From positions 1 through 25,136 of the forward strand of contig JBEKZQ010000092.1 of assembly GCA_049509675.1 (NCBI GenBank): DNA of 25,136 nt, written 5' to 3'. Below, one piece after another: positions 13,431 through 20,424 of the stretch (position 1 is the stretch's first letter; every line of letters starts with the position of its first letter). The notes beneath the pieces were generated by a model. The model was not told the origin of the DNA and made no database searches. It saw only the letters and a list, made by a program, of their open reading frames with translations. This stretch comes from JBEKZQ01 sp049509675 (lineage in GTDB: Bacteria > Planctomycetota > Planctomycetia > Pirellulales > Thermoguttaceae). Position numbers and translations under genes: made by a program.

Positions 13431-14867
13431 ATGGAAGCCATTCGTGTCTTGGCCGTGGATCAACGGCCCAAGTGTGCCCAGTTGATCGAGAATACGCTCT
13501 TGCGCGAAGGGGTGCGGATCGCACTTGTTGCTCAGGGTGGCGACTGCCTGGGTCTTCTGGAGGAGTCGCCCTTTCACGTCCTGCTGGCTTATTCGGAAGC
13601 GCCCGGCGTCCACGACGCGTTCTTGCGTTCGGCGGTCAGCATTCAACCCCGCTTATCGGTAGTCATCTTGGCTTCCGACGAGACTGCGGCCGCGGTCAAA
13701 GAGCGGATCATGTTCGCGCGGGCGGATTTTCTCTTGGGGCCGCTCACGGCGGAGGCGATTCTTGCCGCCGTGAGGCGGGCGATGGCGGCCCGGCAGGGGT
13801 CGGCCGGCAACGGGTCGGCCGCCAAGACGTTGGCCGCGGTGCCTCGTCCGCCGCTGCCGGCCAAGAATGGCTCCTTTGTGGTGCGCAGTGCGGCCATGCG
13901 GCAGATTGTCGCCATGGCGGCCAAGATCGCGCCGACGTCCGGGCCGGTGCTATTGGTGGGAGAACCGGGCGTAGGCAAAGCGACGCTGGCCCACGAGATC
14001 CACCAGCGCAGCAGACGCGCTCCTGCGCCGTTTGTACACGTCTGTTGCCGCTCGCTACGGGAAGCGGATTTGGACTGCGCCTTGTTCGCCCGGCAGTCGG
14101 CAGGCCGCGAGGGCGTCAATGCGCCGGCCTTTATTGACGCGGCCGGCGACGGCACGATCTTCGTGGAAGAGCTATGTCGATTGCCCCTGTGGGCCCAAGT
14201 GAAACTCTTCGACGTCCTGCAACGCCATGAAGCCGATTGGCACGCAGGCGCCCAGCCGGCCCGCCCGCGGTTGATCGCCGCCGTCACTTGCGATCCGGAA
14301 ACGTGCGTGGAGCAGGGCCTGCTCGACCGGCGGCTGTACTACTACCTCAACGCCTTCCGCATCGACGTGCCGCCGTTGCGCTATCGACAGGAAGCCATCC
14401 GGCCGCTGGCAGATCACTTTCTTGCCGTTGCCTCCGCGTCGCGGGGGCGGATCGCCGTCGGCGCCGTCCCCACGTTTTCCGCGGAAGCCTGGCAATGCCT
14501 GGTAAACTACGGCTGGCCTGGCAACATTCCCCAATTGGCCAGCGTGGTGGCGCGATGCGTGGTCCTGGCCGAGGACGGCCCTATGGGGCGCGAGCTGGTT
14601 GCCGAGGCCCTGGGGAATCCTCACCCCAGCGGCACCGTGGAAACGATTTCCGTACCGTTGACGGGCGGCTTGAAGGGCATGGAGGACGCGATCCTCCGGG
14701 AAGTGATCCAGCGCTGCCGCGGGAACAAAGCGGCCGCGGCCCGGGCCCTCGGCCTGCACCGGCGGACCCTGTACCGCTTGCTCGAACAAGGCCAGCAGGG
14801 CCCGGAGCCCGAGGAGGTCGGCCCGCCGCTGCTGTCATCGAACGACGGCGGACCGGCGCGGAAATAA
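13431..14867 (+). CDS. NtrC-like AAA+ regulator with degenerate receiver, no GAFTGA motif, and Fis-type HTH
   Basis: 478 residues; GGAG precedes the ATG. Residues 1-120 have receiver fold spacing (IRVLAVDQRPK, HVLLAYSEAPGV, LSVVILASDE, ADFLLGPL), but the phosphoacceptor Asp is A53/Y54 and the conserved Lys before Pro is G103, so phosphorylation is unlikely. Residues 150-390 are an AAA+ domain with Walker A GEPGVGKA (177-184) and Walker B GTIFVEEL (E246-E247 in place of D-E). Between LF (218-219) and GDGTIF only about 20 residues remain, and the GAFTGA loop that contacts sigma-54 is missing. LRYRQEAIRPLADHF, NYGWPGNIPQL (sensor II region) and a Fis HTH (NKAAAARALGLHRRTLYRLL, about residues 435-454) follow. 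It resembles TyrR-like activators and repressors that do not use sigma-54. Target genes are unknown. Confidence 0.88.
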   Translation: MEAIRVLAVDQRPKCAQLIENTLLREGVRIALVAQGGDCLGLLEESPFHVLLAYSEAPGVHDAFLRSAVSIQPRLSVVILASDETAAAVKERIMFARADFLLGPLTAEAILAAVRRAMAARQGSAGNGSAAKTLAAVPRPPLPAKNGSFVVRSAAMRQIVAMAAKIAPTSGPVLLVGEPGVGKATLAHEIHQRSRRAPAPFVHVCCRSLREADLDCALFARQSAGREGVNAPAFIDAAGDGTIFVEELCRLPLWAQVKLFDVLQRHEADWHAGAQPARPRLIAAVTCDPETCVEQGLLDRRLYYYLNAFRIDVPPLRYRQEAIRPLADHFLAVASASRGRIAVGAVPTFSAEAWQCLVNYGWPGNIPQLASVVARCVVLAEDGPMGRELVAEALGNPHPSGTVETISVPLTGGLKGMEDAILREVIQRCRGNKAAAARALGLHRRTLYRLLEQGQQGPEPEEVGPPLLSSNDGGPARK

Positions 14868-14915
14868 GGAGCGGCAAAACAATAACTGGACTTTTGCAAA
14901 CTGCCGATCCAAGTT

Positions 14916-14938
14916 CCCCTCTCCCGGAGGGAGAGGGG
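14916..14938. terminator. Perfect 10-bp palindrome between convergent regulator genes
   Basis: CCCCTCTCCC and GGGAGAGGGG flank a GGA loop. This is a compact member of the CTCTCCC repeat family seen elsewhere in the window. Placed between the two convergent regulators, it could stop transcription from both sides, although neither side has a long T-run. CAAAACAATAACTGG at 14875-14889 recurs at 17170-17184. Confidence 0.6.
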
Positions 14939-14985
14939 GACTACTTGCGTGTGCCGCCTACATTGGTCGCGCGCGACCCGCAACT

Positions 14986-15597
14986 TCATTCGTCAGCCGG
15001 CGGGGCCAGCAACTTGATGAACTCAGCCCGCGATCGGGTGCCCAGCTTCTTTACCAGTCTGCCCCGGTGGACTTCGACGGTGCGGATGCTGATCCGCAGT
15101 TGCTCGGCAATCGTCTTGTTCGTCTGGCCGGCGACGACGAGTTCCAGCACGCGTCGTTCGGCCGGGGTCAGGCTGGCGAGTTTCAACTCGGTGGCGTGCT
15201 GCCGCTGTTGGCGTTGCCAGTGGTCCTGCGCCTGCTGGAGGGCCGCTTGCACCTTATTGCACAGTTCCTGTGCGCGAAACGGCTTTTCCAGAAAGGCAAA
15301 AGCGCCGTTTTCCATGGCCTCCACGGCCATGCGTACGTCGGCGAAGGCGGTGATGAAGATGATCGGCAAGGTGATCCGGGCCTCGCGCAGTTTCAATTGC
15401 AACTCGACGCCGCTGAGCCCCGGCATCCGCACGTCCAGCACGAGGCATCCCGGCCCTTCCGGCGTGTAGGCGGCCAGGAACGCGTCGCCACAGGGGTAGC
15501 AGACACACTTCAGTCCGATCGCCGCGAACATCTCGGCAAGGGCCGCGAGCATGTCGGGGTCGTCATCGACGACATAGACGGTAGGGTCTGCTGGCAT
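14986..15597 (-). CDS. FixJ/NarL-family response regulator
   Basis: 203 residues from the ATG at 15597 (MPADPTVYVVDDDPDM). An in-frame ATG at 15654 would add a Pro-rich leader and has no ribosome binding site. The receiver is intact: D11-D13 acidic pocket, phosphoacceptor D55 (CLVLDVRMPG), T83 (FITAF) and K105 (LEKPF). Residues about 138-200 form a LuxR-type HTH (LTPAERRVLELVVAGQTNKT, IRTVEVHRGRLVKKLG). It would be phosphorylated by a PAS/His kinase and bind DNA as a dimer. No kinase is nearby, so this is an orphan. Targets are unknown. A 15-bp-spaced direct repeat upstream may be its own control site. Confidence 0.93.
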   Translation of the reverse strand: MPADPTVYVVDDDPDMLAALAEMFAAIGLKCVCYPCGDAFLAAYTPEGPGCLVLDVRMPGLSGVELQLKLREARITLPIIFITAFADVRMAVEAMENGAFAFLEKPFRAQELCNKVQAALQQAQDHWQRQQRQHATELKLASLTPAERRVLELVVAGQTNKTIAEQLRISIRTVEVHRGRLVKKLGTRSRAEFIKLLAPPADE

Positions 15598-16107
15598 TGG
15601 TGCGGCTCTCGGTGCGTGCGTGGGCTCCCCGCGCGGTAGCGGGGGCCGCTTCATGGCTGAAATATCAAAGAATCATTTTGCTCCCGCTAAACTCTATTGC
15701 GCCGAACTCTATTGTGTCGGATGGGAAACGCAACCGAGACACCGGGGCACGGCTGCGACCGTCTGCCGCCGAACTTGTAAGGGACTCTCTGGGACGGGCT
15801 GTTGAGTTGCAGGAAAAGGAACTCGTCCGAGCGATCCGCTTCGGGATCCGGCTAGTGGTCTGTCCAACTTGAGTTTACGGGTGCCACGGTTGGCTTGTCC
15901 AACCGTGTTTCCAGCACTGCTGGGCAAGCCGGGCACCGACCGGAGGTTGGTCGTGGCACCCAATCGGTAATGTCAGAGAACCCAATATAAGTATACGTCA
16001 TGCGGCAGCGAACAGAACTGCAATTCGCAGGTTCCTGGGGTACGTTAAATAGAGGAATATATCGCCACTCTATTACGTTGCAAACCGGAAATCGCAACGG
16101 CCTATTC
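15598..16107. other. 510-bp gap with direct and palindromic repeats
   Basis: No gene is supported; a short frame near 15600-15870 has no recognisable protein features. AACTCTATTG occurs at 15690-15699 and 15705-15714, 15 bp apart, about 100 bp upstream of the FixJ-like gene, and could be an operator. The composite repeat at 15879-15961 is listed separately. The stretch 15962-16107 is downstream of ctaB and more AT-rich, with nothing I can name. Confidence 0.5.
15879..15961. repeat. Composite palindromic element with GGGTGCCAC/GTGGCACCC ends
   Basis: The element starts GGGTGCCAC at 15879 and ends GTGGCACCC at 15961. Inside, CACGGTTGG-CTTGT-CCAACCGTG (15885-15907) is a strong hairpin. ACCGACCGGAGGTTGGTCG (15935-15953) is the reverse complement, with one difference, of 17747-17765 in ctaA. 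The GTGCCAC lead-in is shared with the CACTGGC palindrome family, so this looks like several related units stacked together. Confidence 0.75.
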
Positions 16108-17112
16108 CTAGCGTTGCACGGACACGGGAAGCGGGCCTCTCCCGCTCTCGACTGCCGACTTTGGACGGGCGTTGGCCAGCATGGCCAGCAGCAATAAGGG
16201 AAGGTAGGCGATGCTGGCCAGGAACAGCCGCCGCGCATTGCGGTCTGTCTTGGCGGCCCCAAACAGCACGGCCAGCAGGAACAGGCCCAGTCCCAGCGCC
16301 AGCGACACGGCGGCGAACAAATATCCGGCGACGGCATAAGATGGCGCCAGCACCCCCACGAGCCCCACGGGCACCAGGGCCAGGCTGTAGAGGATAATCA
16401 ACAGGGCGGTCAACCGGCCGCTGGGGTCGGTCACCGGCAGCACGCGAAAGCCGCCGCGGGCGCAGTCGGCCCGATGGAGCCAGGCAAAGGCCAGGGCGTG
16501 CGGGATCTGCCACAGGAACAAGATCAGGCCGAGGAAGAGGGCTTCGCGGCCCAGAGTGCCGCTGGCCCCGGCACAGCCCATGATCGGCGGCAGGGCGCCG
16601 CAGATCGCCCCGACGAGCGTGTGCAGCGACGTGCGGGGCTTCAGCGGCGTGTAGATCAGCAGATAGATCACCAGGTTCGCCAGGCCCAACAGGGCCGTCA
16701 ACGGATTGACCAACTCGTTAAGAATCGCCAGTCCGGCCAGGGCGCTCAGCAGGGCGAGGACGAACACGCCCACGGGCGAAAGCTCTCCGGCCGGCAGCGG
16801 ACGGTGCCGCGTCCGCTGCATCTTCGCATCGCGCCGGATTTCCAGGAGTTGGTTCAACGCGCCGGCCCCTCCGGCGGCGAGTCCCGTGCCCAGAATGGTC
16901 CAGACCAGTCCCAGCAAGCGGATCTCCCCCGGCGCGGCCAGCAGGTAGCCGATGGCAGTGGTGACCAGGACCATGGCCGTCAGCGGCACCTTCAGTAGCC
17001 GCAGGTACGCCCGCGCAAGCACTCTCAGACCGATCGGCGCATGGCCGCCGCGTGCCACTGGCTTCGCCGGTGCCGACGCGGGGCGTCGATCGTCGGTGGT
17101 TGGCAAGCTCAT
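16108..17112 (-). CDS. ctaB: Protoheme IX farnesyltransferase (heme O synthase)
   Basis: 334 residues from the ATG at 17112, which has GGAG seven bases upstream. The enzyme transfers farnesyl from FPP to the heme B vinyl group, giving heme O for terminal oxidases. It is an integral membrane protein of the UbiA superfamily with about nine helices. LKVPLTAMVLVTTAIGYLLA is helix 1. The first prenyl-diphosphate/Mg motif is NQLLEIRRDAKMQRTRHRPL, equivalent to N-x3-ERDxDxxMxRTxxRPL, and YTPLKPRTSLHTLVGAICGA with LPPIMG is the second conserved loop. LPVTDPSGRLTALLI matches the region following the heme-binding helix. The N-terminal 30 residues are a Pro/Ala-rich tail in which residues 13-20 are a translated palindromic repeat. 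It is divergent from ctaA, its pathway partner. Confidence 0.93.
   Translation of the reverse strand: MSLPTTDDRRPASAPAKPVARGGHAPIGLRVLARAYLRLLKVPLTAMVLVTTAIGYLLAAPGEIRLLGLVWTILGTGLAAGGAGALNQLLEIRRDAKMQRTRHRPLPAGELSPVGVFVLALLSALAGLAILNELVNPLTALLGLANLVIYLLIYTPLKPRTSLHTLVGAICGALPPIMGCAGASGTLGREALFLGLILFLWQIPHALAFAWLHRADCARGGFRVLPVTDPSGRLTALLIILYSLALVPVGLVGVLAPSYAVAGYLFAAVSLALGLGLFLLAVLFGAAKTDRNARRLFLASIAYLPLLLLAMLANARPKSAVESGRGPLPVSVQR
17052..17074. repeat. In-frame CACTGGC-family palindrome in the ctaB N-terminus
   Basis: GTGCCACTGGCTTCGCCGGT at 17052-17071 followed by GCC is a slightly diverged copy of the element in the glycosidase and TPR genes. It is translated as APAKPVAR in the cytoplasmic tail before helix 1, where an insertion would do little harm. 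Confidence 0.8.
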
Positions 17113-17183
17113 GCGATCGCTCCGATCTGGCCGGGTCGGGACCGGTAGGTTATTCTTGGGAAAGGCACGCAAAACAATAACTG

Positions 17184-17252
17184 GGCCAGTTGCCCGTAGG
17201 ACGGATTGCCAATCCGTCCGTGTCTTGCGGGACGGATTGCCAATCCGTCCTA
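17184..17252. repeat. Tandem GGACGGATTGCCAATCCGTCC palindromes between ctaB and ctaA (left inverted repeat)
   Basis: Two copies of the palindrome with arms GGACGGATTG/CAATCCGTCC lie at about 17196-17220 and 17229-17252 in the 165-bp divergent gap that must contain both gene promoters. Bases 17184-17219 form a 36-bp inverted repeat with 18999-19034 beyond ctaA. The flank CAAAACAATAACTGG (17170-17184) is also seen at 14875. Confidence 0.85.
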
Positions 17253-17277
17253 CGAGCACCATGATAAGAGACGTTCC

Positions 17278-18999
17278 ATGGATTTCCAATCAGAATTCCA
17301 CTTGGCCGAGGCGGCGGCGACCAGTGGCCATCCCGGCGATCTCCTGGCCGTCGGCTTCGGCACGACGGTGGCCATGTGGGCCGCCGCCTATGTGGGACAC
17401 ATGCCGCTGGTCGATCTTCCGCCGTCGGTGTTCGTGACCCTGATGCTCGTCTGTCTGGTGCTCGGCGGTTGGGCGGTTGGGCGGTACACGCCGCGCGGAA
17501 TCTCCGGCGGAGTGGCGGCGGGGCTGATCTCCGCCCTGTTGAACCTGTTGATCCTCGGCAGCCTCCTGGCCGAGCCGGGCGGCGGACAAGTTGTCCCCCG
17601 GGCCTGGCTCTGGGTGCCGGGCATGTTGGCCCTCAGCACCCTACTGAGCGCCGCGGGGGCCCTGGCCGGGCGGACCTTCCTTCCGCTTCCGGATCACGAG
17701 TTTCGCGCGGCCGAAGATTGTCTCTCTCCCTCTCCCCTTGCGGGAGCGACCAACCTGCGGTCGGTACCCGGGGGGGAGGGGAGGGTTTGCGAAATCACGG
17801 CAAGAACATCGCATAGGCTGGAAACCCCTCACCCTAACCCTCTCCCGCAAGGGGAGAGGGAACTAATACCGAAAGCCGCAACGCTTGATTCGCCCGAAAG
17901 TCATCAACCGGAAAAGGCATTCTTACTTCTCCCCAGCGATGCCGATTGGACCGCCGCGCTGGCCTGGGTGGCCTCGGCAGCGGCCCTGCTGTTGATCCTG
18001 GCCGGCGGATTGACGACCGGCTTTCGCGCGGGAATGGCGGTGCCCGACTGGCCCAACTCGTTCGGCTGGAACATGTTTCTCTTTCCCTTCTCGCGCATGA
18101 CCGGCGGCGTGTTCTACGAGCACGCGCACCGCCTGTTCGGCACGCTGGTCGGCGCCGCTTCGCTGGCCCTGGCGATCTATGCCACGGCAACGATCCGCGG
18201 CCGGCGGCGACTGATTGCCTTCCTCTGGCTCCTCGGCGCCGCTGTGCTCGTCCAGGGAATCATGGGCGGATTGCGGGTCACCGCCGACAGTTACGTCCTG
18301 GCCGTCATCCACGGTTTCTTTGCCCATGCCATCCTGGGCGGCATGGTACTGGTTGCCGTCCTGCTCTCGCCCCGCTGGCCGGCCACCGGGGACTGGTCCA
18401 TTTTTCGGCGAGAAGACTCGGTTTTGCCAATCGACGATGGCCGAAAACATGGACCCGGGTACCCTCTGGGTGCCTTCCTGGTCCCGGCACCCGGCGCCGA
18501 CCGCCTTCTCACCGGCCTGGTCGCCGGCCTGGTGCTCGTACAGACGCTCTTGGGGGTTGTGCTCCGCCAGATCAGCCTGTTGCTGTTGACGCACGTCGCC
18601 ATCGCCGTCGTCGCGGCGTTGGCGGCCCTGGGCACAGGGATGCGCGCCTGGGGACGAAATCCGGCGCTGCCCTCGCTGCGTCGCACCGGCCTGGCCCTGA
18701 TGTTGGTCGTGCTCGTGCAAATGACGCTGGGCATCGTGGCCGTCGCGGTGCGGACGCCACGCATCGATCAATCGCCCTCGGCCGACGCACTGGCCGCCGG
18801 GGGGCAACTGCCGGTCGCTCCGCTGCGGGCCCTGCTGACCACGGCCCATCAGACCAACGCCGCGGTGCTGTTGGGCGTCGGCGTGGTGTTGGCCCTCTGG
18901 ACCTGGCGGCAGGTGCCATCGGCCGCGGAGAATCGTGGTGGCGAGCGAGCGGGGCGGGAGGCGTCAGAAGCCGTAAGAGAGCGAGTTGATCAATCGTAG
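17278..18999 (+). CDS. ctaA: Heme A synthase, COX15/CtaA type, with N-terminal membrane extension
   Basis: 573 residues from the ATG at 17278, versus about 300-350 for typical CtaA. Residues 20-140 form an extra module with about four membrane helices (FVTLMLVCLVLGGWAVG, GLISALLNLLILGSLL, WVPGMLALSTLLSAAG). Residues about 150-200 are translated repeat DNA. Residues about 220-560 are COX15: LLLILAGGLTTGFRAGMAVP, DWPNSFGWNMFLFPFSRMTG, YEHAHRLFG, AVIHGFFAHAILGG, LLLTHVAIAV and TTAHQTNAAVLLG, supplying the conserved heme-ligand histidines. It oxidises heme O to heme A. A second repeat is read at residues about 373-393. The TAG stop lies inside a palindrome. AAGAG precedes the start. Its partner ctaB is divergent; oxidase subunits are not present. 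Confidence 0.92.
   Translation: MDFQSEFHLAEAAATSGHPGDLLAVGFGTTVAMWAAAYVGHMPLVDLPPSVFVTLMLVCLVLGGWAVGRYTPRGISGGVAAGLISALLNLLILGSLLAEPGGGQVVPRAWLWVPGMLALSTLLSAAGALAGRTFLPLPDHEFRAAEDCLSPSPLAGATNLRSVPGGEGRVCEITARTSHRLETPHPNPLPQGERELIPKAATLDSPESHQPEKAFLLLPSDADWTAALAWVASAAALLLILAGGLTTGFRAGMAVPDWPNSFGWNMFLFPFSRMTGGVFYEHAHRLFGTLVGAASLALAIYATATIRGRRRLIAFLWLLGAAVLVQGIMGGLRVTADSYVLAVIHGFFAHAILGGMVLVAVLLSPRWPATGDWSIFRREDSVLPIDDGRKHGPGYPLGAFLVPAPGADRLLTGLVAGLVLVQTLLGVVLRQISLLLLTHVAIAVVAALAALGTGMRAWGRNPALPSLRRTGLALMLVVLVQMTLGIVAVAVRTPRIDQSPSADALAAGGQLPVAPLRALLTTAHQTNAAVLLGVGVVLALWTWRQVPSAAENRGGERAGREASEAVRERVDQS
17728..17861. repeat. CTCTCCC-type repeat pair, one with a nested second repeat, inside ctaA
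   Basis: CCCTCTCCCCTTGCGGGAG at 17728-17746 is interrupted by CGACCAACCTGCGGTCGGT at 17747-17765, and the complementary GGGGAGGGGAGGG arm resumes after it. A second full copy, ACCCTCTCCCGCAAGGGGAG, lies around 17836-17857. Translation runs through as SPSPLAGATNLRSVPGGEG and TPHPNPLPQGERE. The stretch separates the N-terminal helices from the COX15 domain. Confidence 0.8.
18395..18455. repeat. Inverted-repeat element read in frame between ctaA helices
   Basis: GGTCCATTTTTCGGC (18395-18409) pairs with GCCGAAAACATGGACC (18440-18455) apart from one extra base. The first arm is identical, inverted, to 13135-13149. The insert is translated as WSIFRREDSVLPIDDGRKHG, an unusually polar stretch for this protein, and falls in a loop between membrane helices. 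Confidence 0.75.
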
Positions 19000-19034
19000 G
19001 ACGGATTGGCAATCCGTCCTACGGGCAACTGGCC
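18996..19034. repeat. Right-hand GGACGGATTG palindrome supplying the ctaA stop codon
   Basis: GTAGGACGGATTG and CAATCCGTCCTAC flank one central base at 18996-19022, so the element is palindromic over 27 bp. The ctaA stop TAG is bases 18997-18999 of the element. 18999-19034 is the inverted partner of 17184-17219. It may also serve as terminator between ctaA and the convergent helicase gene. Confidence 0.85.
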
Positions 19035-19092
19035 AATTCGCTGTTTTGTGGTCCCTGGCCCTACTGCGCAGTGGCGCTATGGGACCGTCAAG

Positions 19093-20424
19093 TTACAGTG
19101 CCCGGCGAATGCGGCGCGTGCGCCGGCCGAAAACGGGCTTGGGGGCCGGCGGCTCCATGCGCGTCTCATGCCCGGCCGGCATGGTCAGGCCGCCGGGTTC
19201 CGTGGGCTGCGGCTTGCTCACCGCCACGAAACCGGGCATCTCGGCCCGCTTCAGCAGCCGATTGATCCGCATCTCGATTCGCGTCAACTCGTTGCCTTCC
19301 TCGGGCGTGACGAAGGTGTAAGCGATCCCCTCGCGGCCCATCCGGCCGGTTCGGCCCACGCGGTGTACGTAGTCGTCGCAGAACATGGGGATGTCGAAAT
19401 TGATGATGTGCGAGATGGAGGTGACGTCGATCCCCCGTCCGATCACGTCGGTGGCCACCACCCAGCGCAGGCTTCCCTCGCGAAATTCCTTCATCACGCG
19501 GTCGCGGACATTTTGGGCCAGGTCGCCGTGGATCGTGTCGATTCTCGGAAACTTGCGCGACAGGCGGCGGTGCAGCCGTTCCGTGCCGCGTTTGGTGCGG
19601 CAGAAGATGATGGCCTGGGCCGGCTTGTCCCGCTCCAAGAGCCGCACCAGAAGATCGAACTTCTGCTCGCCCTCGACCGTGAAATAGTACTGCTCGATCG
19701 TTTCCACCGCCAGGTCCTTGACCGAGAAATCGAGCATCTCGGGGTTCCGCATGTAGCGCTCGGCGAGCCGCTTCACCGGCGGCGCGATGGTGGCGCTGAG
19801 CAACAGCGACTGCCGCGATTGCGGGCAGCGGCGGAGGATCTTCTCGATGTCGGGCCGGAAGCCGATGTCCAGCATGCGGTCGGCCTCATCCAGCACCACG
19901 AAACGCACCTCGCCCAGCATCAGGGCGCCGCGGCCCATCAGGTCCAAGACGCGGCCGGGCGTGCCGACCACCATTTCCGCGCCCCGGGCCAATTGCTCGA
20001 TCTGCTTGCGGAGCGGCTTTCCGCCGTACACGGCCACGACGTGGACGTTGCGGCCCAGCGCCAGCTTGGCGCACTCGTCCCGCACCTGTACGGCCAACTC
20101 GCGCGTGGGCACGAGGATGATGCACTGCGGCCCGGCGCCCTTGCGGTGCGGCTGGAGCTTCTCCAGGATGGGGATGGCGAAGGCCGCGGTCTTGCCGGTG
20201 CCGGTCTGCGCCTGCCCCATCAAGTCGATGCCTTCCAGGGCGCGGGGGATCAGGCCGGCCTGGATCGGCGTGGGATCGAGGTATTCGGCCGCCTCCAGGG
20301 CGGCGCGCATCACCGGCGAGAGGTTCATGGCGGCAAAGCCGCTCGCCTGGCCCGACGGGAGTTCGCTCTGCGCCGGGGCCGAGGGTTTCGTGCGAGGTCT
20401 GCTGCGCGGGGGTCGTTCAGCCAA
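19093..20424 (-). CDS. DEAD-box ATP-dependent RNA helicase (RhlE/CshA-like)
   Basis: 443 residues. The start is a TTG at 20424 with AGGAG seven bases upstream, overlapping the end of the inositol-phosphate synthase gene by 8 bp. Motifs in order: Q motif (F30-type FAAMNLSP through PTPIQ), I AQTGTGKT, Ia PTRELA, Ib TPGR, II DEAD, III SAT, IV IIFCRTKRG, V ATDVIGRGID, VI HRVGRTGRMG. The protein then ends with a short Pro/Arg-rich basic tail (KPVFGRRTRRIRRAL) likely to contact RNA. It would act in the cytoplasm on ribosome assembly or RNA turnover. Choosing TTG keeps the Q-motif aromatic residue, which an internal ATG would drop. Confidence 0.95.
   Translation of the reverse strand: MAERPPRSRPRTKPSAPAQSELPSGQASGFAAMNLSPVMRAALEAAEYLDPTPIQAGLIPRALEGIDLMGQAQTGTGKTAAFAIPILEKLQPHRKGAGPQCIILVPTRELAVQVRDECAKLALGRNVHVVAVYGGKPLRKQIEQLARGAEMVVGTPGRVLDLMGRGALMLGEVRFVVLDEADRMLDIGFRPDIEKILRRCPQSRQSLLLSATIAPPVKRLAERYMRNPEMLDFSVKDLAVETIEQYYFTVEGEQKFDLLVRLLERDKPAQAIIFCRTKRGTERLHRRLSRKFPRIDTIHGDLAQNVRDRVMKEFREGSLRWVVATDVIGRGIDVTSISHIINFDIPMFCDDYVHRVGRTGRMGREGIAYTFVTPEEGNELTRIEMRINRLLKRAEMPGFVAVSKPQPTEPGGLTMPAGHETRMEPPAPKPVFGRRTRRIRRAL

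Noticed and set aside
15597..15872. A small + strand gene of about 91 codons in the FixJ/ctaB gap
   Set aside because: There is no ribosome binding site, no recognisable motif and no codon pattern like the neighbours.
17113..17289. A longer N-terminus for ctaB
   Set aside because: It would translate the palindromes in the divergent promoter gap; the ATG at 17112 has a good GGAG.
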